64,000 nucleotides of DNA from Rhodoferax sp. BAB1. Lineage in GTDB: Bacteria; Pseudomonadota; Gammaproteobacteria; Burkholderiales; Burkholderiaceae_C. Made by a program: the position numbers and the translations under genes. The stretch lies in the NCBI RefSeq assembly GCF_013334205.1, contig NZ_CP054424.1, positions 1,384,001 through 1,448,000 on the forward strand, read 5' to 3'. Of the stretch, positions 53,071 through 62,305 are shown piece by piece (within the stretch, counting starts at the first letter, position 1; every line of letters starts with the position of its first letter). The notes below the pieces were generated by a model that saw only the letters and a program-made list of their open reading frames with translations, did not search any database and was not told where the DNA came from.

Positions 53071-53547
53071 ATGAGCCTGCAGTCCGTCCGTGAATTCTTC
53101 GCGTCCCGCCAGCTGGACATTCCCATCATCGAGCTCGAGGTCAGCACCGCCACCGTGGCGCTGGCGGCGCAGGCGCATGGGGTCGAGCCCGGGCGCATCG
53201 CCAAGACCCTGGCCTTCCGTCTGGGCGACGGACAGGTGATCCTGCTGGTGTGCAGCGGCGACCTGCGCGTCGACAACCGCAAGTTCAAGGACGCCTTCGG
53301 CCGCGGCAAGATGCTGCCGCCCGAGGAAGTGGTGCAACTCACCGGCCACCCGGTGGGCGGGGTCTGCCCCTTCGGCCTGGCCCAGCCGCTGCCGGTGTAT
53401 CTGGATGCCTCGCTGCAGGCTTATGACGAGGTGCTGCCGGCGGCCGGCGACATCCACGCCGCGGTGCGCATCACGCCGGCACAACTGGCCGAGCTGACCC
53501 AGGGGTCGTGGGTGGATGTCGGCCAAGCGGCAGGGCCGCCGCCCTGA
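53071..53547 (+). CDS. YbaK/EbsC-family aminoacyl-tRNA deacylase
   Basis: 158 residues, single YbaK domain (IAKTLAFRLGDGQVILLVCSGDLRVDNRKFKDAFG in parts: KTLAFRLGDGQ, DLRVDNRKFK) with GGVCPFGL near the substrate pocket. Relatives free tRNA from wrongly attached amino acids, for instance Cys-tRNA(Pro). The start is ATG 53071, 30 bp after a TAGGTGA region. Not evidently co-transcribed with the E1 operon, whose promoter lies in the gap after it. Confidence 0.88.
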   Translation: MSLQSVREFFASRQLDIPIIELEVSTATVALAAQAHGVEPGRIAKTLAFRLGDGQVILLVCSGDLRVDNRKFKDAFGRGKMLPPEEVVQLTGHPVGGVCPFGLAQPLPVYLDASLQAYDEVLPAAGDIHAAVRITPAQLAELTQGSWVDVGQAAGPPP

Positions 53548-53568
53548 TATCGGCTAACCGTCCCGGAG

Positions 53569-53609
53569 TTGACCTGCGTCAACGAAAAACGGGGATGGCT
53601 TCCTATTCT
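53569..53609 (+). promoter_or_regulatory. FNR/ANR-type box and class II promoter of the E1 operon
   Basis: TTGAC-CTGC-GTCAA (53569-53582) fits the FNR consensus TTGAY-N4-RTCAA, extended by a flanking G and C to a 16-bp palindrome. A -10-like TATTCT lies at 53604-53609, with 21 bp between box and -10. That puts the box centre about 41 bp upstream of the expected start of transcription, the class II arrangement in which FNR activates under low oxygen. Confidence 0.62.
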
Positions 53610-53683
53610 GAGTCTTCCGCTTGCCCGTGGCTCGCCGAGCCGGGGCATCGGATCCACCCGATCCTTACAAGGAGGTATCAGAG

Positions 53684-54691
53684 ATGCAAGCCAATAAAGA
53701 AAAATTGCTCTGGATGTACGAGAAGATGGTCGAGATCCGGAACTACGAGGAGACCATGGCCAGTGTCTACCTCGAAGGCAAACTGCCGCCCAACATCCAG
53801 CAGGGCCTGGCCTTCGACATCGGCTCGGGGCCCGTGCCGGGTGAGATGCACCTGGCGGCCGGGCAGGAGCCGGTGGCGGTGGGCATCTGCGCCCACCTGA
53901 AGCAGGAGGACACGGTGGTCGGCACGCACCGCCCGCACCATTTCGCCATTGCCAAGGGCGTGCCGCTGACCCCGATGACGGCCGAGATGTTCGGCAAGGT
54001 GACGGGCCTGGGCAAGGGCAAGGGCGGCCACATGCACCTGTTCGACCCGGTGCACAAGTTCAGCTGCAGCGGCCTGATCGGCGCCAGCCTGCCGCCGGCC
54101 TGCGGCGCGGGACTGGCGGCCAAGAAGATGGGCAAGGACTGGGTGGCGGTGGCCTTCTTCGGTGAAGGCGCGGCCAACCAGGGTGCAGTGCACGAGTCGC
54201 TCAACCTGGCGGCGCTGTGGCAGTTGCCGGTGATCTTCGTCTGTGAAGACAACAAGTGGGCCATCTCGGTGCCCAAGACCAGCGCCACCTCCATCGAGTG
54301 GGTGGCGGACCGCGCCAGTGCCTACGGCATGCCCGGCATCAAGGTGGCCCACAACGACGCGGTCGAGGTGTACGAGGCGGTGGCCCCGGCCATAGCGCGC
54401 GCGCGCAGCGGCAAGGGCCCCAGCCTGATCGAGGTGAAGACCGATCGCTACCTGGGTCACTTCCAGGGTGACCCCGAGGTCTACCGACCCAAGGACGAAG
54501 TGGCCAATCTGCGCAAGAACGATCCCATCCCGAAGCTGGCCACACAACTCAAGAGCGCCGGGCAGATGACGGATGCGGAAGAGGCCGCCATCGTGGCACG
54601 CGCCAGACAGCGCGTGACCGATGCCTTCGCCTTCGCGCGCAAGAGCGACTACCCCGCGCCGCAGGAAGCCCTGCAGCATGTCTTTGCCTGA
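53684..54691 (+). CDS. TPP-dependent dehydrogenase E1 component alpha (AcoA/PdhA type)
   Basis: 335 residues from the ATG at 53684, behind a strong AAGGAGGT site. It holds the TPP-binding segment (GEGAANQGAVHESLNLA ... CEDNKWAISVP), the THRPHHFAIAKG segment and a C-terminal YRPKDEV region. It is the alpha half of a heterotetrameric E1 that decarboxylates a 2-oxoacid or cleaves acetoin. Sequence alone does not separate acetoin from pyruvate-type enzymes. It is the first gene of a five-gene run, and the E2 and E3 subunits expected beside it are missing. Confidence 0.9.
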   Translation: MQANKEKLLWMYEKMVEIRNYEETMASVYLEGKLPPNIQQGLAFDIGSGPVPGEMHLAAGQEPVAVGICAHLKQEDTVVGTHRPHHFAIAKGVPLTPMTAEMFGKVTGLGKGKGGHMHLFDPVHKFSCSGLIGASLPPACGAGLAAKKMGKDWVAVAFFGEGAANQGAVHESLNLAALWQLPVIFVCEDNKWAISVPKTSATSIEWVADRASAYGMPGIKVAHNDAVEVYEAVAPAIARARSGKGPSLIEVKTDRYLGHFQGDPEVYRPKDEVANLRKNDPIPKLATQLKSAGQMTDAEEAAIVARARQRVTDAFAFARKSDYPAPQEALQHVFA

Positions 54692-54716
54692 CCCGATTCC
54701 CCAGGAGGAACACCAG

Positions 54717-55757
54717 ATGACCACGACACGCAAACTCACCATGGCGCAGGCGATTGCCGAGGCGATCGGCCAGGAAATGGAGCGCGACAACAAGGTCTTC
54801 GTCATGGGCGAGGACATCGGCAAGTACGGTGGCATCTTCGGTGCCACCGGCGGCCTGCTCGACAAGTTCGGCCCCGAGCGCATCATGGACACGCCGATTT
54901 CCGAGACCGCCTTCATCGGCACCGCCACCGGTGCGGCGGCGGCCGGCCTGCGCCCGATCGCCGAGCTGATGTTCGTCGACTTCTTCGGCGTCTGCATGGA
55001 CCAGATCTACAACCACCTGGCCAAGAACACCTATATGGCCGGCGGCAACATCAAGCTGCCGGTGGTGCTGACCACGGCCATCGGCGGCGGCTACAGCGAC
55101 GCAGCGCAGCACTCGCAGTGCCTCTATGGCACCTTCGCCCACATGCCGGGACTCAAGGTGGTGGTGCCGTCCAACGCCTACGACGCCAAGGGCCTGATGA
55201 CCCAGGCCATCCGCGACGACAACCCCGTGCTCTTCATGTACCACAAGGGCATCATGGGCCTGCCCTGGATGGCCTACTTCGAAGGCAGCAGCAACGAGGT
55301 GCCGCAGGCGCAGTACACCATTCCCTTCGGCGTGGCCAAGGTGGTGCGCGAGGGCACGGACCTGACCATCGTCACGCTCAGCCAGATGGTGCAGAAGTCT
55401 CTCCTGGCAGCAGAAGAGCTGAAGAAGCAGGGCATCAGCGCCGAGGTGCTGGACCTGCGCACCCTGGTGCCGCTGGACCGCAAGGCCGTGCTCAAGTCGG
55501 TGGCCAAGACCGGTCGCTTGCTGGTGGCGGACGAGGACTACCTCAGCTTCGGCCTCACCGGCGAGATCGCGGCCCTCGTGGCGGAGAACCTGGACACCGT
55601 GGCCCTGAAGGCGCCCGTCAAGCGGCTGGCCGTGCCCGACGTGCCCATTCCCTACAGCCGGCCGCTGGAGAAGTTCGTGATCCCGCAGGTGGAAAACATC
55701 GTGGCGGCCTCGCAGGCGCTGATGAAGGGGCGCGTGGCCGAAGGGCAACCCGCATGA
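54717..55757 (+). CDS. TPP-dependent dehydrogenase E1 component beta (AcoB/PdhB type)
   Basis: 346 residues from ATG 54717, behind AGGAGGA. It has the transketolase pyrimidine-domain motif (FVMGEDIGKYGGIFGATGGL), the C-terminal transketolase domain and the DEDYLSFGLTGEIAALVAE region with the usual acidic residues. It pairs with the alpha subunit encoded 25 bp upstream. Its TGA overlaps the ATG of the lipoyl-domain gene (ATGA), so the next protein is made in step with it. Confidence 0.92.
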   Translation: MTTTRKLTMAQAIAEAIGQEMERDNKVFVMGEDIGKYGGIFGATGGLLDKFGPERIMDTPISETAFIGTATGAAAAGLRPIAELMFVDFFGVCMDQIYNHLAKNTYMAGGNIKLPVVLTTAIGGGYSDAAQHSQCLYGTFAHMPGLKVVVPSNAYDAKGLMTQAIRDDNPVLFMYHKGIMGLPWMAYFEGSSNEVPQAQYTIPFGVAKVVREGTDLTIVTLSQMVQKSLLAAEELKKQGISAEVLDLRTLVPLDRKAVLKSVAKTGRLLVADEDYLSFGLTGEIAALVAENLDTVALKAPVKRLAVPDVPIPYSRPLEKFVIPQVENIVAASQALMKGRVAEGQPA

Positions 55758-55996
55758 CGGACATCACGCTGGCGGCCGAGGCCTGGCAGGGCGTGGACGA
55801 AGCGGTGGAGGCGTTGGTGGACAAGTGGCTGGTGCAGGCGGGGGACACCGTGCGCGCCGGCCAGCCGCTGGCCACTGTGGTGCTGGTCAAGGCCAGCCTG
55901 GAGATCACCGCACCCGCCGACGGCCGCATCGCGCAGATCCTGGTGCCGGCCGGCGGCACCTTTGCCCGGGGCAAGCCCATCGCCACGCTGGCCTGA
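55754..55996 (+). CDS. stand-alone lipoyl-domain carrier protein (80 residues)
   Basis: Eighty residues that form just one lipoyl/biotinyl domain. The lipoyl Lys is probably Lys46 in VLVKASLEI, with the GRIAQILVPAGG and GKPIATL strands. There is no linker, no subunit-binding domain and no acyltransferase domain, unlike E2 proteins. It overlaps the E1 beta stop by 4 bp and its own stop (TGATG) overlaps the next gene by 1 bp. It likely carries the acyl group made by the adjacent E1; how the acyl leaves is not shown by this operon. Confidence 0.82.
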   Translation: MTDITLAAEAWQGVDEAVEALVDKWLVQAGDTVRAGQPLATVVLVKASLEITAPADGRIAQILVPAGGTFARGKPIATLA

Positions 55997-56697
55997 TGCC
56001 CATCACCAGCACCGCTGCCCAGGAGCAGGCCTGGAACCGCCAGCAGCTGGAACAGCCGGTGGTGGCGCCGTTGTGGCGCGTCTGGACCTACGAGCAGCCC
56101 GCACTGGTGCTGGGCTGTTCGCAGCGCGCGCTGTACGAGCGCGCGGCCTCCGGTGCCCGATCCGTGGAGGTGCTGCTGCGCGAGTCCGGCGGCGGCGCCG
56201 TGCTCACCGGGCCCTGGCTGGTGAGTGTCTCGCTTGTGCTGCCACCGGGTCACGCCTGGCTGGGACAGGGCCTGCTGGAAAGCTACCGCCGGCTGGGCCA
56301 GCTGCATGCCGATGCCTTGGCGGAGTTGGGCGTGGCCGCATCGGCGCTACCGCCGGCGCAAATCCCGGACCTGCAGGACGCGCTCGCCAAGCAAGGCCCG
56401 CCCGCGCCGGACTGGGCCTGCTTCGGCAGCCTCTCACCCTGGGAGGTGGTGGATGCCGGGGGCCGCAAGCTCGTGGGCCTGGCGCAGCGGCGCAGGCGGC
56501 AGGGCGTGCTGCTGGTGGCGGGCACGCTGTTGGCGCCGCCGGATTGGGGTCTGCTGTGCGAGACCATGGGCCAGCCCCACGCCGCGACGCTGCTGCGGCA
56601 GCGTACGGTCGCCTGTGAACAGCTGCTGGGACGGGTCCTGGCACCCGCGACCTGGCGCGAGACCCTGGCAGGCCGGCTGGCGCAGGCGCTGGGATAA
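55996..56697 (+). CDS. lipoate-protein ligase-like protein (LplA/LipM fold)
   Basis: 233 residues. Hallmarks of lipoyl-transfer enzymes are present: R-x-SGGGAV in the substrate loop (RESGGGAVLTG) and the Lys-containing KLVGLAQRRRRQGVLLVAGTLL block, where the Lys contacts the lipoyl-AMP carboxylate. It is shorter than LplA (about 340) as it lacks the accessory domain. Its ATG overlaps the stop of the lipoyl carrier gene by 1 bp, so it probably lipoylates that carrier. Octanoyltransferase activity is a second option. Confidence 0.8.
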   Translation: MPITSTAAQEQAWNRQQLEQPVVAPLWRVWTYEQPALVLGCSQRALYERAASGARSVEVLLRESGGGAVLTGPWLVSVSLVLPPGHAWLGQGLLESYRRLGQLHADALAELGVAASALPPAQIPDLQDALAKQGPPAPDWACFGSLSPWEVVDAGGRKLVGLAQRRRRQGVLLVAGTLLAPPDWGLLCETMGQPHAATLLRQRTVACEQLLGRVLAPATWRETLAGRLAQALG

Positions 56698-56721
56698 AGA
56701 TCACCACTCAAGGAGAGAAGC

Positions 56722-57597
56722 ATGAATTCATGGAACCGGTGGCTGCTTGCAGCTACGCTCGCACTGTGCGGGGCGCCTGCGATGGCCGCGGAGCCCACCT
56801 ACCGGCAGGGTGAAGACATCTTCATCGAAACCGGGGTCGAGGCACCCGACCGTTCGCCGACCTGGTACGCCTCGGTGGTGGCCAGACCGTATGCGCCCGT
56901 TTTCGAGATGCTCGCCACCAGAGGAACGCAGGGCCGTTACTACCCTTACACCTATCCCGTCACGCTCAAGGACATCATCCGCTGGCACGGGCACGACTGC
57001 GAGGGGCTCACCCACGCGGCGAATGCGGCGCATGTGGCGTTCAGGATCCTGTTCCCCGATGGCATCGTCGACCGCAGCGTCCTGTGGGGTATCAGCGGCG
57101 AGTCTCCCTGCTGGTCGGACGCAGTCGCCTTTCTCACCGGCGCACGACTGCAATACGGCAACCTCGGCTACTTCCGCAACAAGGACTACGGCCACGCGAT
57201 CGTGCTGTACCGCGAGGACACCGGGGTGGCGGTGCTGGCAACCTGGAAGCAGGGCATCAACAATATTCCAGGCGAACCCGTGGTGCTGCCGGAAGCGATC
57301 ACCTGGCGGCCGAAGATGACGATGGCGGATGTCGAGCGCCTGAAGGCGGCGGTGAAGACGGCGGGTGGCGAGCCGACGCCCTACCAGGTCGACCAGATGC
57401 GCTACCAGCAATGGAGCCATCTGAACGACATCCTCGGCCGGCCTCTGGAGGAGAGCTACCAGGCCAGGGTGATCGAGAATTTCAGGTGGGCCGACTGGAT
57501 CGATCCGGCCAGGACGGTCGCCAAGCCCCAGGCCCGGTCCGACACCCGCTTGAAGAACTACCCGAACCGGACCCGGCCAATCGAGGGCCCCAGGTAG
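56722..57597 (+). CDS. exported FmdE-like protein
   Basis: 291 residues with a signal peptide (LLAATLALCGAPAMA, cut near 22). The core resembles FmdE, the accessory protein of formylmethanofuran dehydrogenase operons: H-G-H-D-C at 89-93, a second C-W-S-D-A (Cys130, Asp133) with an LTGARLQYGNLGYF stretch and DYGHAIVLY. In FmdE these bind metal or Fe-S. A C-terminal stretch of about 90 residues is charged and of unknown role. It is 24 bp after the ligase gene with an AAGGAGAG site, probably in the same operon. FmdE homologues outside methanogens are of unknown function. Confidence 0.65.
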   Translation: MNSWNRWLLAATLALCGAPAMAAEPTYRQGEDIFIETGVEAPDRSPTWYASVVARPYAPVFEMLATRGTQGRYYPYTYPVTLKDIIRWHGHDCEGLTHAANAAHVAFRILFPDGIVDRSVLWGISGESPCWSDAVAFLTGARLQYGNLGYFRNKDYGHAIVLYREDTGVAVLATWKQGINNIPGEPVVLPEAITWRPKMTMADVERLKAAVKTAGGEPTPYQVDQMRYQQWSHLNDILGRPLEESYQARVIENFRWADWIDPARTVAKPQARSDTRLKNYPNRTRPIEGPR

Positions 57598-57682
57598 CGG
57601 GGTGTGCCGGAGTCGTGTCCTGCCTTGACCGACCATCTGGCGTCGGTCCCGCGCAGGATGGCATCGTGCGCCGTACCGACGT

Positions 57683-58882
57683 TCAGCCGCCCACCAGTTT
57701 CTTGACCCGTTCGCCGTCCTTCAGCGAACTCGGCGGGAAGAGGATGAGCTCGGTGCCCGGTGCCAGTTCGCCCCTGATCCAGGCCTCACTGCCGTTGCGC
57801 GCCAGCACTTCCACCTCATGCAGGCGGGCGCGGCCCTTTTCCATGGCGTAGAGGGCGGCACGGGCGCCGGAGGGGAAGAGGGCGCTGACCGGCACCTTGA
57901 GCGCATCCTTCTCGGTCTGCACCACGATGCGCACATCGGCCTTGTAGCCGTCACCCAGGGCGTTCCACTGCTCGCGCGGCGCGAGGATGTCCAGCACCAC
58001 GTTGACGCGCTGCTCCTCCACGCCCAGAGCCGAGACCTTGGTGTAGGCGGCCGGCTCCACCAGGCGCACGCGAGCGGGCAGCGGCTGCGGGCTGCCCCAG
58101 TTGGAAAGCAGGGCCGGCGTGCCGGGTTGGACCTGGGCGGCATCTTCGGTCAGCAGGTCCACCACCACTTCCAGATCGCCGGGGTCGCCCAGCTCCAGCA
58201 GCGCCGTGCCGGCCTGCACCAGGCCTTCGCTCTGCTGGTTGATCTTGAGCACCTTGCCGGCGATCGGGGCCTTGATGGCCCAGCTGCGCTGCGCTGTGAC
58301 ACCGGTGCTGAAGGTGCGGATGGCGATGCGCGCCTGTGCCAGTTCGTGGCCGGTGGCGTCTTCTTCCTGGCGCGCGCTGTCCAGTTCCTTCTGGCGCAGG
58401 CGCACGGTCAGGCGCCCGGTCTCGTTCTGCGTGGGCGAGACAAAACCCTGCTGCGCCAGCGTCTCGCTGCGCTTGAGGTCGGCCACGGCCTGGTCCAGTG
58501 CGGCCTTGGCGCGCTCCACATTGGCGCTGGCGCGGCGCACGGCGGCTTCCATGGCGCCGATGCGCTCGTTCTGTTCCTGGCGGGCGCGTTCGTCCAGCAG
58601 GCCGGGCATGACGGGCCACAGCGTGGCCAGCACGGCGTCGCGCGCCACGCTGTCGCCCTGCTTGAGCGCGATGCGCTGCACGCGACCGGTCAGCGGCGTG
58701 GACACCACGTAGCGTTCGCGCAGGCGGGTCTTGCCGTCTTCCTGCACAGCGCGCTCGAAGGGGCCACGGCTCACCGCGCCCAGTTCCACTTCCGTGGCCT
58801 GGGGCCAGAAGGCCCAGACCAGCAGCAGGACGGCCAGCAGCAGGCTGCCACCGATCCACAGTTTTTTCCTGGAGAGATTCAT
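57683..58882 (-). CDS. HlyD/RND-type periplasmic adaptor subunit
   Basis: 399 residues. An N-terminal membrane anchor (LWIGGSLLLAVLLLVWAFW), a lipoyl-hairpin region of about 60-230 with a long coiled coil, then beta-barrel and membrane-proximal domains (IKAPIAGKVLKINQQSEG). It bridges the inner-membrane ABC transporter encoded upstream to an outer-membrane channel. No TolC gene is nearby, so a shared one is expected. Last gene of the three-gene operon. Confidence 0.88.
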   Translation of the reverse strand: MNLSRKKLWIGGSLLLAVLLLVWAFWPQATEVELGAVSRGPFERAVQEDGKTRLRERYVVSTPLTGRVQRIALKQGDSVARDAVLATLWPVMPGLLDERARQEQNERIGAMEAAVRRASANVERAKAALDQAVADLKRSETLAQQGFVSPTQNETGRLTVRLRQKELDSARQEEDATGHELAQARIAIRTFSTGVTAQRSWAIKAPIAGKVLKINQQSEGLVQAGTALLELGDPGDLEVVVDLLTEDAAQVQPGTPALLSNWGSPQPLPARVRLVEPAAYTKVSALGVEEQRVNVVLDILAPREQWNALGDGYKADVRIVVQTEKDALKVPVSALFPSGARAALYAMEKGRARLHEVEVLARNGSEAWIRGELAPGTELILFPPSSLKDGERVKKLVGG

Positions 58883-58907
58883 ATTTGTTTTCCCTGGCTT
58901 GATGTTT

Positions 58908-61271
58908 CTATTCTCGTGTCTTCAGCACGCCCACCAGATCCAGCGTGTCGATGCGCCGGCGCACGATCAATGCGCTGGCCACGCCGGCGGCCACCACGAC
59001 GATGGCGGCATAGGCGTAGGTGGGTGGCTGGATGATGAGCGGAAAGAAGAATTCGTCGGTCTTGATCAGCTGCACGATGCCGGCGGCCAGCCAGTAGCCG
59101 GCCACCAGGCCCAGCGGGATGGCCAGCAATATCTCCAGCGCCAGCTCGCCCAGCAGGAAGGTGGAGACCTCGCCGCGCGTGAAACCCAGCACGCGCAGGC
59201 TGGCCAGCTCCCAGGCGCGTTCGGCCAGCGCGATGCGCGCATGGTTGTAGACCACGCCCACGGCGATGATGCTGGCGAAGACGGTGAGGATGGCGCTGAA
59301 GACCAGCACGTTGCGCGCGGTGATCTCCTCGATGTTGCGCAGCATCACGGCTTTGCTGAAGGCCGCCGCCACGCGCGGCAGGTTCTTGAGCCGCTCCAGC
59401 AGCTCGGGTTCAAAGCCGCGCTCCACCGAGAGGGCGATGACGTTGACGTGGTCGCCTTCCTGCAGCAGGCGGTTGAGGCTGCGCCGCTCGATGTAGGCGC
59501 CCATGCCCATCATCTCCTGGACCGTGCCCATCACCGGCAGCTCCAGCACCTGGCGCCGGCCTTCCAGCAGTTCCACGCGTACGGTCTGGCCGGGTTGGAT
59601 GTGCAGGCGCTCGGCCAGGCGGTCGGTCAGCAGCAGGCCGTCCTGCGGCGGGGCAAAACTCTTGTGGGCCACGTCCACGATGCGCTGCAGCTGCGGTTCG
59701 GCAGCCCGCCCCTGCACACTGCCGCGCCAGTGATGTTGCCCGTGCACCAGGCGCGCCGGCACGCTGCGCACGCCTTCGACGGCTGTCACGTGCGGCAGCC
59801 GTGCCACCTCAAAGGTAATGGGCGCGGGCGCAGCTTCCACCAGGCTGACGATGACGTCGCCGCGCAGCACCAGGCGGAACTGGGTGTGCAGCAGCAGGTC
59901 GATGGTGTCGCGCCAGAAGGTGCCGCTGATGACGATGGCCATGGAAGCCGCGATGCCCAGGATGGTGAGCGCTGTGCGCAGCGGGCGGCGCTGCATGGTG
60001 CGCAGGACCATGCGCACGGCCGGGCTGAAAAAGTCGCGCAGGCCCCAGGTCTCGACGAAGCTGGGCCGGAAGCGCCCCGGTGCCGGCGGGCGCATGGCTT
60101 CAGCCGGCGCCAGCTGCACGGTGGCGCTTATCGCGCGCCAGGTGGCGCCCAGGGCGGCAGCCAGGGTGATGGCGGTGGCGGCCAGGGCCAGCTCGGGCCG
60201 CACGCGGTGCCGCAGCTCGGGAAAGCGGAACACCTCGGCATACAGCCCGGCGAACCAGTTGCCCAGCCAGGCGCCCACGCCGATGCCGAGCAGCACGCCG
60301 AGAATGACGATGAGCAGCACCAGCTTGACGTAGTGCGCGGCGATGTCCCCGTTGCCGTAGCCCAGGGCCTTGAGCGCGGCGATCTGCTCGCGCTGGGTGG
60401 CGATCTGGCGGCTCAGCACCACGTTGAGCAGGAAGGCGGCCACCGCCAGGAAGATGCTGGGCAGCACGGTGCCCATGACACGCTGTTCCTTGATCTCGGA
60501 GTTCAGGATCATGTGCGACATCTGCTCGTCGCGCCCGTGCGCGCTGATGCCGCCATAGGGCGCCAGCAGCCGGTTCAGGCCGTCGATCACGCGGCCCTCG
60601 CTGGCGCCCGGGGCCAGGCGCACCGAGACCTGGTTGAAGGCGCCTTCCATGTTGTAGGCCGCAGCCAGGGCGTGGCGGTCCAGCCAGAAGACGCCGAAGC
60701 CGCGCAGGTCGGGTGAGCCGCCCATGCCGGCGAAGATGTACTCAGGCGAGAGCGCGATGCCGGTGATCAACAGCTCCTCGCGCTTGCCATTGATCAGCGC
60801 ATGGATGCGGTCGCCGGGCTGCAGCTTGCGGGCGATGGCAAAACCTTCCGACACCAGTACCTCCAGCGCGCTGCCGCGCTGCGTGACGGGCATACGGCCG
60901 TCGCGCAGGTGCAGGCGGTTCAGGCGCGGCAGGGCCTGCAGGTCGATGCCGATCAGGCGGCCGATGATGGGATCGGACACCTGGGGAATGTCCACCTGCA
61001 CGATCTGCGTGAGCGCGGTTTCGATGTGCGCCGCGCCTGGCAGGGCGGCGAGCTGGCGTTCCAGCGCCAGCGGTGCACGCTTGAGGCTGGCGAAGACGTC
61101 GGCAAAACGCGATTCGGTGTAATAGACCTCGCGCGACCAGGACAGCGCGTCGTAGGCGCTGAAGCTGGCGATGAAACCGGCCACGCCGCTGGCCACCACC
61201 AGGGCGATGGTGATGGCCTGGCTCCACATGAGCCGCAGGTCGCGCAGCAGCTTGCGGTCGAGCGCTTTCAT
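58908..61271 (-). CDS. ABC transporter permease, FtsX/MacB type
   Basis: 787 residues with two FtsX-like halves, each with predicted membrane segments around large periplasmic regions: an N-terminal helix ([18 protein letters not shown]), FtsX_1 ([18 protein letters not shown]) and FtsX_2 ([14 protein letters not shown]). The size and duplicated form resemble LolC/E- and DevC-type permeases that export glycolipids or lipids. ATG 61271 is chosen since the upstream frame overlaps the ATPase gene. It starts 10 bp after the ATPase gene. Confidence 0.87.
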   Translation of the reverse strand: MKALDRKLLRDLRLMWSQAITIALVVASGVAGFIASFSAYDALSWSREVYYTESRFADVFASLKRAPLALERQLAALPGAAHIETALTQIVQVDIPQVSDPIIGRLIGIDLQALPRLNRLHLRDGRMPVTQRGSALEVLVSEGFAIARKLQPGDRIHALINGKREELLITGIALSPEYIFAGMGGSPDLRGFGVFWLDRHALAAAYNMEGAFNQVSVRLAPGASEGRVIDGLNRLLAPYGGISAHGRDEQMSHMILNSEIKEQRVMGTVLPSIFLAVAAFLLNVVLSRQIATQREQIAALKALGYGNGDIAAHYVKLVLLIVILGVLLGIGVGAWLGNWFAGLYAEVFRFPELRHRVRPELALAATAITLAAALGATWRAISATVQLAPAEAMRPPAPGRFRPSFVETWGLRDFFSPAVRMVLRTMQRRPLRTALTILGIAASMAIVISGTFWRDTIDLLLHTQFRLVLRGDVIVSLVEAAPAPITFEVARLPHVTAVEGVRSVPARLVHGQHHWRGSVQGRAAEPQLQRIVDVAHKSFAPPQDGLLLTDRLAERLHIQPGQTVRVELLEGRRQVLELPVMGTVQEMMGMGAYIERRSLNRLLQEGDHVNVIALSVERGFEPELLERLKNLPRVAAAFSKAVMLRNIEEITARNVLVFSAILTVFASIIAVGVVYNHARIALAERAWELASLRVLGFTRGEVSTFLLGELALEILLAIPLGLVAGYWLAAGIVQLIKTDEFFFPLIIQPPTYAYAAIVVVAAGVASALIVRRRIDTLDLVGVLKTRE

Positions 61272-61281
61272 GCTCGGGCTT

Positions 61282-62007
<726 letters not shown>

Positions 62008-62264
62008 ATCCTGACGGCGTTCATGGCGGGCTTCTGGCCATGATATTCGTCCGTAACGGGGGCGGGTGTCTTGATCCCGGTCATGATCCTTGCGGGCCTG
62101 GGCTGCCGTGGTGCACCCGATTGGGGCCAGCCGGCCGACCCGGGGCCGGTCAGGTCAAGGTGGAACGGTAACAAGTTCAGGTGCTGCTGCAGGATTTGTA
62201 GCAAAGTTGTTGATTCTTCAAGGGTCTGGCGCTGCACGGGCCTAAACCTTGGACTAGAATCGGC

Positions 62265-62297
62265 GCGTCTGCCGGATTCCAGGGTGGTGGCAGACGC
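62265..62297 (+). promoter_or_regulatory. 9-bp perfect inverted repeat in the HD-GYP leader
   Basis: GCGTCTGCC (62265-62273) and GGCAGACGC (62289-62297) with a 15-nt loop end 8 bp before the ATG at 62306. No Shine-Dalgarno is visible after the hairpin, so it could be an operator or an mRNA hairpin affecting translation. The rest of the 298-bp gap 62008-62305 shows a possible -10 (TAGAAT at 62255-62260) and nothing else I can name. Confidence 0.45.
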
Positions 62298-62305
62298 TAA
62301 ATTCC

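Noticed and set aside
53684..55757. Firm naming of the E1 pair as acetoin dehydrogenase acoAB
   Set aside because: No acoC, acoX or acoR is nearby and E1 sequence alone does not fix the substrate.
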